A DNA stretch of 48,151 nt, taken from positions 1-48,151 of the forward strand of contig JAEUPQ010000039.1 of the NCBI GenBank assembly GCA_016789405.1. Direction: 5' to 3'. Below, piece by piece: positions 9,389 through 16,329 of this stretch (position 1 is the first letter of the stretch; every line of letters begins with the position of its first letter). Below the pieces are notes generated by a model. That model was not told the origin of the DNA, did no database searches, and worked only from the letters and a program-made list of their open reading frames with translations. Both the position numbers and the translations under genes were made by a program. This stretch comes from Lysobacteraceae bacterium. Its GTDB lineage: Bacteria; Pseudomonadota; Gammaproteobacteria; Xanthomonadales; Xanthomonadaceae.

Positions 9389-11149
9389 TTACAGCGGCTC
9401 CCCATCTGGCTCAGGAGCATTCAGGTCGTTTCCCTGGCCGGTGGGCAGCCCCACAGATACCTGAGGTCTTGGCGTCGCGCAACTGCCGAACAGGTCCAAG
9501 CCGGGCTCGTAAGCGGCCGTGGTCACCTGCATCAACCCTAGAACGGAATGGAACAGGTTGTCGTGGCTGGCCGGCTGATCGGCCCGGGCCCTCACGCAGC
9601 GCATGTCGATGCCGGTGCTGGCGATCATGCCGGGCGAGAGCCAAGCCACCATGGGCACCTTGATCTGCGTGTCCGGTGCAATCGCGTATGGGAAACCGTG
9701 CAGGTAAATGTTGTTCTCGCCCAACGATTCACCGTGATCGGACAGGTAGATCAAGGCCGTGTCATGGGACGCGTCCTGGGCCAGCATGCGGATCGCCTTG
9801 GCCAGGAAATCGTCGGTGGCGAGGATGGCATTGTCATAGGCGTTGACGATCTGTTCGCGGCTGCACCGCTTCAGGTCGGCTTCCCGGCAATCGGGCAAGA
9901 AGCGCCTGAACTCGTCGCCGTATCGCTTGTAGTAACTGGGACCATGGTTTCCGATTTGATGTAGAACGACCACCACGTCTCCCGGGTTGTCGTCGATGGC
10001 ATCGTGCAAGCCCTGCAACATCACGGCGTCGCGGCACGCTTCGCCATTGCACATCGGATCCTTCGGCGGCTTCCGATAGGACTGGAACGGCAGCCCTTCG
10101 CAGACCCCTTTGCATCCCGTCTGGTTGTCGCGCCACAGCGTCCGGACCGCCGCCCTCTCCAGCACGTGCAGAAGCGAATCGGAATTGCTGATGCGCTGCT
10201 GGTCGTAGCGCCGACGGCCGGTGGAGGAGAACATGCAAGGCACCGAGACTTCGGTGTTCGAACCGCACGCGCTCACGTCCTTGTAGTTGACGACGTCCAG
10301 ACGGGCCAGCTGCGGCGTGGTCTGGCGGCCGTAACCGTTCAGGCCCCAGTTCTGGGCGCGCGCGGTCTCGCCGACGACGATCACGAGGAAATGCGGCTTG
10401 GTCGATGCCGTGTGCCCCTGGAGTTTCGCATCCGCGCCCACCACCTGGCGCGGCCCCTCAGGCTCGCGCGCGCGCTCGGCCAAGACCTTGGTCGTGGCCA
10501 CCAGCACGTTGCCAGGCGCAATCATGTAGCGCAGCGATGGATGGTTGCGCATCAGGGGCGAAAGATCGTCGAACGCAACCAACAAGGATGCGGCGGTCAA
10601 CACGATCATCGCGAAAGCGAACAGCAGTCGTCGCATCAATGCCACGCGAAGCGGACGCAGATGGATCCGAACCAGCCAGACCAGCAACGACGGCAGCGCA
10701 CCGAACAGCAGCAACGACACCCCGAGATCCAGCGTCAGCAGCTCTCCCGCCTCGGTGGCATCGGTGCGCAGCACGTTCCGGATCATGCTCGGATCGATGT
10801 AGACCGAATACTTCTTCGAGAAATACGACGCCCCAGCCGCCGCCAGAAGCAACAGGGTCAACGCAGGCTTTGCGACGGCACGCGGGATCAGAACCACGAG
10901 TAGCAGCGCATGAAGGGCGAAGATGGCGAGGGCGGCACAGAGCACCACGATCCATGCGTCTGGCCCGGAAAGGGTGCCGGCCGCTCGCATGCCCGACCAG
11001 AACGCGGAGTTCGTGGCCAGCACGAAGTAGGCGGCCACGGCGGCGGTCAGCGCTTCAAAGCTGATCGAAGGCAGGTTTCTGGTCAGCGCCCTACTTGGGC
11101 CTGCGCCCACCACGCGAAAGCCGCGTGTTTCATCGAGAGAGCGCTTCAT
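9389..11149 (-). CDS. eptA: EptA/MCR-type lipid A phosphoethanolamine transferase
   Basis: 586 residues from the ATG at 11149; the open frame extends upstream to a GTG but the ATG is in ATGA overlap with a short upstream frame. Several N-terminal membrane helices (about residues 25-215) precede a periplasmic alkaline-phosphatase-like domain. Zinc and catalytic residues of EptA/MCR are all present: GET (E261), SNTEVSVPCMFS with the acceptor T299, HQIGNHGP (H397, H402), DHGES (D471, H472) and LHGFP (H484). Multiple cysteines match the disulfides of the family. It transfers phosphoethanolamine from phosphatidylethanolamine to lipid A in the outer leaflet of the inner membrane, lowering negative charge; members can give polymyxin resistance. 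Its place inside a metal-efflux operon, between two copies of a duplicated module, is unusual. Resistance activity is not shown by sequence. Confidence 0.93.
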   Translation of the reverse strand: MKRSLDETRGFRVVGAGPSRALTRNLPSISFEALTAAVAAYFVLATNSAFWSGMRAAGTLSGPDAWIVVLCAALAIFALHALLLVVLIPRAVAKPALTLLLLAAAGASYFSKKYSVYIDPSMIRNVLRTDATEAGELLTLDLGVSLLLFGALPSLLVWLVRIHLRPLRVALMRRLLFAFAMIVLTAASLLVAFDDLSPLMRNHPSLRYMIAPGNVLVATTKVLAERAREPEGPRQVVGADAKLQGHTASTKPHFLVIVVGETARAQNWGLNGYGRQTTPQLARLDVVNYKDVSACGSNTEVSVPCMFSSTGRRRYDQQRISNSDSLLHVLERAAVRTLWRDNQTGCKGVCEGLPFQSYRKPPKDPMCNGEACRDAVMLQGLHDAIDDNPGDVVVVLHQIGNHGPSYYKRYGDEFRRFLPDCREADLKRCSREQIVNAYDNAILATDDFLAKAIRMLAQDASHDTALIYLSDHGESLGENNIYLHGFPYAIAPDTQIKVPMVAWLSPGMIASTGIDMRCVRARADQPASHDNLFHSVLGLMQVTTAAYEPGLDLFGSCATPRPQVSVGLPTGQGNDLNAPEPDGEPL

Positions 11150-11292
11150 CGGCGCGGCCCTCCCGCAAACGGATTCACATCGAAACGGGACGCAACGCGC
11201 TTGCACGGCGCCGCCTTTGATGGCGACACACGCGCATAAGCGGCCACGCCCGAGCCAGCCGCGTTCCGCGGCCGGGCGAGCAAGCTGCACAT
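11146..11292 (-). pseudogene. Remnant of a second czcC 5' end, now a 48-codon frame overlapping eptA
   Basis: The frame opens with ATG at 11292, has AGGAG 6 bases upstream, and ends with a TGA inside the eptA start (ATGA). Its first 18 or so residues match the czcC signal peptide start position by position (M-x-x-LL-x-RP-x-x-A-x-x-x-GVA), and the nucleotides before the ATG match as well. After that the similarity is lost. It is best read as the stump of a duplicated czcC cut where eptA joined. It could still be translated and couple ribosomes to eptA. Confidence 0.5.
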
Positions 11293-11327
11293 GGGAAACT
11301 CCTGGATTGAGAAATGACGTGGAGCTG

Positions 11328-11345
11328 CGCCCGCGTTTGCGGGCG
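11328..11345. other. GC hairpin, second copy
   Basis: CGCCCGC (11328-11334) and GCGGGCG (11339-11345) around a 4-base loop. It sits in the same place as the hairpin at 8963-8982, between the His-rich gene and the next frame. The stem is kept while the loop changed from 6 to 4 bases. Confidence 0.6.
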
Positions 11346-11350
11346 TCACG

Positions 11351-11698
11351 TCAGGCCCGTGGGGGCCTCATCAATCCATCGGAGCAGTTGGACAAACGGT
11401 TCGCGTCCTGGCAGGGATAGGCGGCTCCGCCGCGCCCATGGTCCGGGGCGGCCAGCCCGTCAGACGGAACGTCCGCTGTGGTGTGGTGGCAATGGTTGTG
11501 CGCGCAAACACCATGCTGGGTATCGGCTTCACGCTGCTTGCCGGACGGATCAGAAGCGGTGCGCTCTCCGGCTTCGGCGGCATGGGTGGATTCGGACTCG
11601 AACGCGCAGGCGAAAGCATCGGCCACGGGCACAGCGGCCATGACTGCGATCAGCAGCATGGCGACGAAGCGCCCGAGATGTCGAAAAGGCCGTCGCAT
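11351..11698 (-). CDS. Small secreted His/Cys-rich protein, copy 2
   Basis: 115 residues from the ATG at 11698, chosen because it aligns with the start of the paralogue at 9352. Signal peptide about residues 1-28 (VAMLLIAVMAAVPVADA). The mature part holds CAHNHCHHTTADVP and ends SDGLMRPPRA, with extra cysteines near the C-terminus. A longer frame upstream overlaps the CDF gene and reads unnaturally. Function unknown; a periplasmic metal-binding role is inferred from His/Cys content and position, 98 bases after the CDF gene and before eptA. No ribosome site is visible; CATACT lies 8 bases before the ATG, like the -10 of the other copy. Confidence 0.72.
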   Translation of the reverse strand: MRRPFRHLGRFVAMLLIAVMAAVPVADAFACAFESESTHAAEAGERTASDPSGKQREADTQHGVCAHNHCHHTTADVPSDGLAAPDHGRGGAAYPCQDANRLSNCSDGLMRPPRA

Positions 11699-11796
11699 GT
11701 GCCATGAGTATGAATCCATACCCTGCAAGGCCACAAGACGGAAAGTCGGTAAGCGTTCTTTGGACATGCGGGCGCAGCAGGCGAGCCTGCAGGAGT

Positions 11797-12420
11797 TCAA
11801 GCAGGAGCACGCCAGACAGGCCAAGCTTCGCGCAGGACGCGGATGGCCGAACGCAGGAAGACGAGGGCGATGAGGCCTCCAACCAGGATGTCAGGCCATC
11901 CGGCGTCAAACATTGCCACGCCACCGGCCGCGAGCAGGACGCCGAGGTTGGCGATGACATCGTTGCGCGAGCATTCGAAGGTGCTGCTCATGTTGATGTT
12001 GAGTGCGCGGAAACGCCACAGCATTGCCAAACAGGTTAGATTGGCTGCGAGTGCTAGCGCGCCAAAGGTCACCATCAAAAGACTGGAAGGCGGAATTCCT
12101 TCGATCAACTTCCATGCGATTTCGGCCACGATGATGCCGAATAGGACGAGAATCAATAGTCCTTTGGCTACTGCCACGCCCGCTTCCCAGCGAGCACCGC
12201 GGCCGATCGCCCACAGGCTTAGTCCATACACTACTGCGTCGCCTAGCATGTCGACCGCATCTGCCTGGAGCGCCGAAGAGCGGGCCACGACCCCCGCCCC
12301 GAACTCGATGACGAACATCGCCAAGTTGATCAGCATGACTGCTATCAAGACGCGGCGCTGGGCTCCCTGAACGGCTAACGCTTGGAGTTCGTCGCGCTTT
12401 TGGCTACAGCAATGATCCAC
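11797..12420 (-). CDS. CDF-family cation transporter (207 aa)
   Basis: First gene of the metal operon, directly downstream of the MerR-type promoter. N-terminus MDHCCSQK offers His and Cys ligands. Helix 2 has DAVDMLGD with the DxxxD site; the fifth-helix motif is CSRND, so Cys takes the place of the usual His in HxxxD (hand alignment). Like the CDF at 2571-3155 it lacks a C-terminal cytoplasmic domain. Predicted role: export of a divalent cation such as Zn, Cd or Co across the inner membrane. Leading position in a MerR-controlled transcript suggests it is the immediate response pump. Confidence 0.88.
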   Translation of the reverse strand: MDHCCSQKRDELQALAVQGAQRRVLIAVMLINLAMFVIEFGAGVVARSSALQADAVDMLGDAVVYGLSLWAIGRGARWEAGVAVAKGLLILVLFGIIVAEIAWKLIEGIPPSSLLMVTFGALALAANLTCLAMLWRFRALNINMSSTFECSRNDVIANLGVLLAAGGVAMFDAGWPDILVGGLIALVFLRSAIRVLREAWPVWRAPA

Positions 12421-12494
12421 GCTCAGGCCTCAGGATTCGCGGAGATGCGGCGGGTCGCGCCAATGAGGCGGACTTGCATCCAAGACGGGTTATA

Positions 12495-12525
12495 GTTATG
12501 AAGCCTGTAGTTACTACAAGGTCAA
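12495..12525 (-). promoter_or_regulatory. MerR-type operator/promoter of the metal operon
   Basis: On the minus strand TTGACC (12525-12520) and CATAAC (12500-12495) are separated by 19 bases, the over-long spacer typical of MerR-activated promoters. An imperfect 21-bp dyad at 12502-12522 (arms of 9, seven positions matching, 3-base centre with GTAG/CTAC inner arms) fills the spacer, resembling CadR and ZntR sites. It lies between the CDF start (12420) and merR (12531), so MerR probably binds here and acts on both. Confidence 0.8.
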
Positions 12526-12530
12526 GCCCC

Positions 12531-12968
12531 ATGATGGACAGCCTCACTATCGGCCAGTTGGCGAACGCCACCGCGACCAAGGCCGAAACCATCCGCTACT
12601 ACGAAAGAATAGGCTTGCTGCTCGCACCACCGCGCTCCGCCGGGAACTACCGCACGTATGGTCCGCTGGACGTGCAGCGGCTCGGCTTCGTGCGTCGGGC
12701 TCGCGAGCTCGGGTTCTCGATCGAGCAGATTCGGGAACTGCTGAGCTTGGGCGTCGATGCCGAACAAGATTGCGGAGACATCGACCAGCTTACCCGGGCG
12801 CACGTCACTCGTATCGAAGAAAAGATTGCAGATTTGCAACGACTGAAGGACGAGTTGTTCGCTATGTTGCGCGCTTGTTCTGGCGGCACGGTCGCGCAGT
12901 GCCAGATTCTGCAATCGCTTCAGCCACTACCATCATTAACTAGAAAGAAGAAGAAACATGCGGCATGA
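12531..12968 (+). CDS. MerR-family metal-responsive regulator (CadR/ZntR-like)
   Basis: 145 residues from ATG 12531 (a second ATG follows at once); the frame opens earlier but that part overlaps the operator. N-terminal winged helix TIGQLANATATKAETIRYYE with the wing to about residue 70, a long dimer helix, and a C-terminal metal loop. Three cysteines sit where CadR/ZntR/PbrR have them: DCGD (about 82), MLRAC (about 117) and QCQIL (about 126). The basic tail RKKKK ends the protein. It should distort the 19-bp spacer promoter to switch on the divergent operon when Zn, Cd or Pb is bound. Metal choice cannot be fixed by eye. It overlaps the next small frame by ATGA. Confidence 0.92.
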   Translation: MMDSLTIGQLANATATKAETIRYYERIGLLLAPPRSAGNYRTYGPLDVQRLGFVRRARELGFSIEQIRELLSLGVDAEQDCGDIDQLTRAHVTRIEEKIADLQRLKDELFAMLRACSGGTVAQCQILQSLQPLPSLTRKKKKHAA

Positions 12969-13072
12969 AGTGCATGCAACCGGCTCTAATCGGAGTAGCG
13001 CTGTCTTTCGCACTGCTACTGCCTGCGTTGAGCTACGCTTACTTGGCATGGCATCAGACGCCCCTGGGTTGA
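12965..13072 (+). CDS. 35-aa hydrophobic peptide coupled to merR
   Basis: The ATG at 12965 overlaps the merR stop in ATGA. The product starts MKCMQPALIGVALSFALL and continues with a hydrophobic segment to about residue 28, ending QTPLG. It is either a single-pass membrane peptide or a signal peptide with a short tail. No family recognised. Coupling to the regulator suggests co-expression. It may also be the front part of a broken gene, because the next frame begins in TGATG overlap. Confidence 0.5.
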   Translation: MKCMQPALIGVALSFALLLPALSYAYLAWHQTPLG

Positions 13073-13140
13073 TGGGGCATGTAAAGACTATGGCACGCCA
13101 CTTCATGTGCAATCGATCCTGCCAGAACACGCTTCTATGA
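13072..13140 (+). CDS. Possible 22-aa His/Cys peptide
   Basis: The ATG at 13072 shares its A with the stop of the preceding frame (TGATG). The product begins MGHVKTMARHFMCNRSCQ, with two His and a CxxxC. Too short to judge. It could be the second half of one gene split by a frameshift. Confidence 0.22.
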   Translation: MGHVKTMARHFMCNRSCQNTLL

Positions 13141-13280
13141 AGCGAAAACTTCGTCGAGCAGGCTCGCGCAGCGCGATGGCGCCTCTCTTTGAGCCTTGAA
13201 CTTCACTATGATCGGCTGTCTGCGTGGTGACAGCGCCGCGCGGTCGATCCGCTGCCGTGGTTCCTTTTGCACGGACAGTC

Positions 13281-13688
13281 TCAAATGCGCTCAACTTCAC
13301 CGACGGTGATCGCCAAGCTCTTGCAAGTAGCGGTTGGCTTCGTCATCGACGAATCAAAACGGACGAGCGCACGTGACCCGACCGAGGGCGGGACAGACAA
13401 GGCGAATTCCTGAACTGAATCGCCAACGCCTGCCGAAAACTCGACGCGGTAGATTCCCTGCGGGTTGGTTCGCGCCTTCGCCACAATCGTGTCACCTTTT
13501 TGCAACGTGATCGTGGCGCCGGAGACTGCCTCTCCGCCGACGATCACGGCACCGGTCATTTCACATCGATCTTGGCCGACCATGTATGCGATTGGCCTGT
13601 CGGCAAGGCTGTCAACCTCCTCCGAACCATTTGCCCAGCAGAGCGACGGGATTGCGAATAGCAAAGCGGCCAAACAGACGGGTTTCAT
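13281..13688 (-). CDS. Secreted hypothetical protein with carboxypeptidase-regulatory-like fold
   Basis: 135 residues from ATG 13688, with AGGAG 7 bases upstream; the longer upstream frame lacks such a site. Signal peptide about residues 1-19 (LLFAIPSLCWA). The middle (about residues 45-100) reads like a beta-sandwich: GAVIVGGEAVSGATITLQ, then KARTNPQGIYRVEF, the pattern of carboxypeptidase regulatory-like domains with the conserved G-Y-R strand. Two cysteines (CEM and CKS) could form a disulfide. No neighbouring gene is clearly linked. Function unknown. Confidence 0.65.
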   Translation of the reverse strand: MKPVCLAALLFAIPSLCWANGSEEVDSLADRPIAYMVGQDRCEMTGAVIVGGEAVSGATITLQKGDTIVAKARTNPQGIYRVEFSAGVGDSVQEFALSVPPSVGSRALVRFDSSMTKPTATCKSLAITVGEVERI

Positions 13689-13921
13689 GCGAATCTCCTG
13701 GATGGGATTGGACACCTCTACCAATAAACCAGAACGGGAAGCGCACAATCCCCCGATCCGAACGCGGGAGCCAGAATCGCGTTGCGCATTGAAATTCGGG
13801 AAACCATCGGTGAGGATGGGTGCGTCCTCGCTCCACGCTCGAAGCGCCGCATGACCTCATCCGAACATCTCGCTTCTTGTGAATCCTCCCTCAAGCCCAA
13901 GCACAGGTGAGGGTCGATCTG

Positions 13922-14446
13922 ATGGCTCGTTTTAAGGCCTACCCCCTACTTGCAGCGGTCGACGCGGGCGATCTGGCGCGTGTCTGCCAGTTGCTGGGAG
14001 ACGGGGCGGACCCGAACCAGCGAAGCAAGCGGCCGGCCTACACGCCCCTTCCGTTGGCTGCACTTCGCGGTCATGCCGGCATTTGCCGGGCGTTGCTGGA
14101 CGCAGGCGCCAAGCGCATGGAACGCGTGAATCGGGACGAGGGCAATGAACTAGAGTTGGCTGCACGCGGCGGGCACATTGACGTTTGCCGTGAGTTGCTG
14201 ATGAACTTCAACTACCCACAACGCAAGTTGTCTTCTGCGGCAATTGCAGCAGCCTATTGGGACCAACCCGAGGTTTTGCGGCAGTTGCTCACTGCAGGCG
14301 CGTTGATCACCGAAAAGGTGTTTGCGACCCTAAGCCCGGAAGCACGTGCCACTCTCTTGGCCGTGAGATCCCAGCTCGTCGGCGAGCACTTGGACGACAG
14401 ACTAGCCCCCGCCTCGGCACCGCTGCGGGATATCGAACGCATGTAG
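13922..14446 (+). CDS. Ankyrin-repeat protein
   Basis: 174 residues from ATG 13922, with GAGGG 8 bases upstream; an in-frame GTG at 13907 is an alternative. Three to four ankyrin-like repeats: PLLAAVDAGDLARVCQLLGD, PLPLAALRGHAGICRALLDA, LELAARGGHIDVCRELL, and a weaker one at AAIAAAYWDQPEVLRQLLTA. It binds other proteins by family; the partner is unknown. It is the only plus-strand gene within the island and ends 2 bases from the convergent gene at 14449. Confidence 0.8.
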   Translation: MARFKAYPLLAAVDAGDLARVCQLLGDGADPNQRSKRPAYTPLPLAALRGHAGICRALLDAGAKRMERVNRDEGNELELAARGGHIDVCRELLMNFNYPQRKLSSAAIAAAYWDQPEVLRQLLTAGALITEKVFATLSPEARATLLAVRSQLVGEHLDDRLAPASAPLRDIERM

Positions 14447-14448
14447 CG

Positions 14449-14754
14449 TCATCGAGCGCGGTTCCAGCGGCAATGCTCCGCCCAGTATTCGCCGAAACCG
14501 CCCTCATGCATGTGCCTTGGTCCTTGTCTACAAGCGTCCATCGGTTCCTCGCCCCGCGCGGCATTCACCTGCTCTGGTTCGTGAGCGGCCCGTCGCAAGC
14601 GGTCCAGTTCGGCGTCGATCGTTCCGTCGCCAGGTCGGGCGCGTAGACAGGCGCGATACAACCGTTCGATCTCCGGCGTCATGGCCAGCAGCCCCGGCAC
14701 GCCTTGGAAAGGCAGTTCGTCGCCGAACATCCACGCGCCGCGCCAGCCGATCAC
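14449..14754 (-). CDS. Hypothetical 101-aa protein coupled to the three-HTH protein
   Basis: The GTG at 14754 overlaps the stop of the HTH gene in GTGA. The product has a hydrophobic/aromatic start with GAWMFGDELPFQGVPGLL, then a charged helical part (ELDRLRRAAHE) and a His/Trp-rich end (GGFGEYWAEHC). No family recognised. Because the frame is also open upstream, automatic callers may extend it wrongly into the HTH gene. Coupling suggests it works with the upstream DNA-binding protein. Confidence 0.55.
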   Translation of the reverse strand: MIGWRGAWMFGDELPFQGVPGLLAMTPEIERLYRACLRARPGDGTIDAELDRLRRAAHEPEQVNAARGEEPMDACRQGPRHMHEGGFGEYWAEHCRWNRAR

Positions 14755-15233
14755 CGAGCCCTCGCCGGCCGAAGGCCCGATTGCAGCAGCCAGATGCGCA
14801 CCGTCTCGGCCGAAACGCCCAAGTCGCTTCCCATCCGGCGGAGCGAGTGGCCAAGAGAAATCCCGATCTGGAGATCTGGCAGGCGGGTCTGCCAACGTTG
14901 CGAACTGCAACGGTTCAAGTTCGACGGCGGAATGATACCGCGCAAGCGCATCTGAAAAAGGTCGTTGCGAACCGTGTGCCGCGGCACATCCAACGCTTGG
15001 GCGATGCATGCGATCGACTCGCCCTTCTTCAACAGCAAGGCTACTTTCGCCCAACGCTCACGCACGCGCTGCGAGCCGCGCTCCGTGCGCGTCTGAGCCC
15101 GGATTCCCATCGTGCGCAAGTCGCCGTGAACGACGGTCTTGTGGTAGCCCACGACGCGGGCAATGCCACTCGCCGTGTGCGTGGCTGCGAGGCGCCGAAT
15201 CGCGTCGCGACGGTTGCGAACTGAGGGTCTCAT
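14751..15233 (-). CDS. Protein with three helix-turn-helix units
   Basis: 160 residues from ATG 15233 (an in-frame TTG lies 7 codons earlier). Three similar units are visible: residues about 11-44 (IARVVGYHKTVVHGDLRTMG), about 64-97 (IACIAQALDVPRHTVRNDL) and about 126-153 (LRRMGSDLGVSAETVRIWL). Each has the spacing of a resolvase/homeodomain-like helix-turn-helix with the second helix starting at xTV. Likely a DNA-binding regulator of the island; targets unknown. It follows ardC by 83 bases and overlaps the next gene by 4 bases. Confidence 0.65.
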   Translation of the reverse strand: MRPSVRNRRDAIRRLAATHTASGIARVVGYHKTVVHGDLRTMGIRAQTRTERGSQRVRERWAKVALLLKKGESIACIAQALDVPRHTVRNDLFQMRLRGIIPPSNLNRCSSQRWQTRLPDLQIGISLGHSLRRMGSDLGVSAETVRIWLLQSGLRPARAR

Positions 15234-15316
15234 CGGCGGTGCGTTGGGGGCCAAGGCGGGATCTCAAAGAGATGTTGCACCTACCCATACCCGACAGACA
15301 CCAACGCGCAAGTCCT

Positions 15317-16324
15317 TCACATCGCCATGGCCATGTCTTTCCCCCTTGATTTTGCCTTCGCGGATGAGCTGCGCGTAGCCTGGGGCTTGGCTTCTACTGC
15401 AACCGGAGCCTGCCCATGCTCATGAACCTGCTCCACGGCTTTCAACGGCTCGCGCACCAGCGCTTGAACGCCCAGGTGCTCGCACACTTTTTCCGCCGCA
15501 GCCGCTGCCCGGTAGAGTTCCCGGGGGTCGTCTCGCAGCAGTTTGATCCAGTGTTGCACGTAGCTGGCGTGCTGCCCGAAGTCGAACCCGATGCCCAACC
15601 GTTCGCCGAGCAAAAGGCTCGCCGTCTCGGCGATCAGTTCTTCCTTCGCGTAGCTCTCCGTGCCGAACCGGCCGGTGAGGTCGCGCGCCAAACGGCTGGG
15701 ATGTCCGGTCGCGTGGGCACCCTCGTGGAGCAGCACGGCCCAGTAGGCGGATTCCGAGTGGAATTGCGCCTGCTGCGGCACGTAGATCTCGTCGCTGCTT
15801 GGGACGTAATACGCCTCGTTACCGCCGTGGTGAACCGGCAGGCCCAATTGATCGATGATGCGCTTGCAATCTTCGCGCTGCCACACCACGTCCGTTTGAG
15901 GCGCGCGGGGCGACAAGCCCTCGATCTGGTCGGCGTTGAAAACGGCCGCGTAGAACACCTTTGGCCGTAACCGCTTGGCGCGTTCGTCTTCGGTCTCTCC
16001 GGCAGGTGCGGGTGCATGCTCGTCGGGGAAGTCCCAATACTTCACCCAGGTGGCTTTTTCGCCTCCACGAACTTGCGCGCCGAGCGCGGCCGCCTGCTTG
16101 TAGGTAAGCCACCGGTTGTCGCTGTAGCCGTGCTCTTGCTGTGCGCACCACAAGTGGAGGAGGTTCCCGCCGCGGTAGGACTTGCCGCTAGATGGGTTGT
16201 AAGGCGAAGAGAAGCGGGTTCCAGCTTCGCGATGCCACGGCACTTGAAACGGGGACGTGCCCTGCTCCATCTGCTGAATCAGCCGCGCCACGGCCTCGTG
16301 GTCGTATCGTTCGTGCCGACTCAT
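15317..16324 (-). CDS. ArdC-type antirestriction protein with zincin domain
   Basis: 335 residues from ATG 16324; an in-frame GTG at 16333 overlaps the previous stop (GTGA) and is an equally good start. N-terminal part (about 1-130) is the ssDNA-binding ArdC domain: HWR-like GTSPFQVPWHREAG, NPSSGKSYRGGN, GEKATWVKYWDF. The C-terminal part is a metallopeptidase-like domain with LLHEGAHATGH (HExxH) followed by RLARDLTGRFG and YAKEELIAE, giving the third ligand Glu. Tail is Ala/Lys/Ser-rich. Such proteins travel on plasmids and integrative elements and protect incoming DNA from restriction. Strong marker that this region is mobile. Confidence 0.9.
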   Translation of the reverse strand: MSRHERYDHEAVARLIQQMEQGTSPFQVPWHREAGTRFSSPYNPSSGKSYRGGNLLHLWCAQQEHGYSDNRWLTYKQAAALGAQVRGGEKATWVKYWDFPDEHAPAPAGETEDERAKRLRPKVFYAAVFNADQIEGLSPRAPQTDVVWQREDCKRIIDQLGLPVHHGGNEAYYVPSSDEIYVPQQAQFHSESAYWAVLLHEGAHATGHPSRLARDLTGRFGTESYAKEELIAETASLLLGERLGIGFDFGQHASYVQHWIKLLRDDPRELYRAAAAAEKVCEHLGVQALVREPLKAVEQVHEHGQAPVAVEAKPQATRSSSAKAKSRGKDMAMAM

Positions 16325-16329
16325 CTCGC

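Larger units (their letters stand above)
11230..11698 (-). repeat. Duplicated module, copy 2
   Basis: Diverged direct copy of 8870-9352, containing the second His-rich gene, the hairpin and the czcC stump. The two copies flank eptA. Limits are approximate and judged by eye. Confidence 0.72.
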
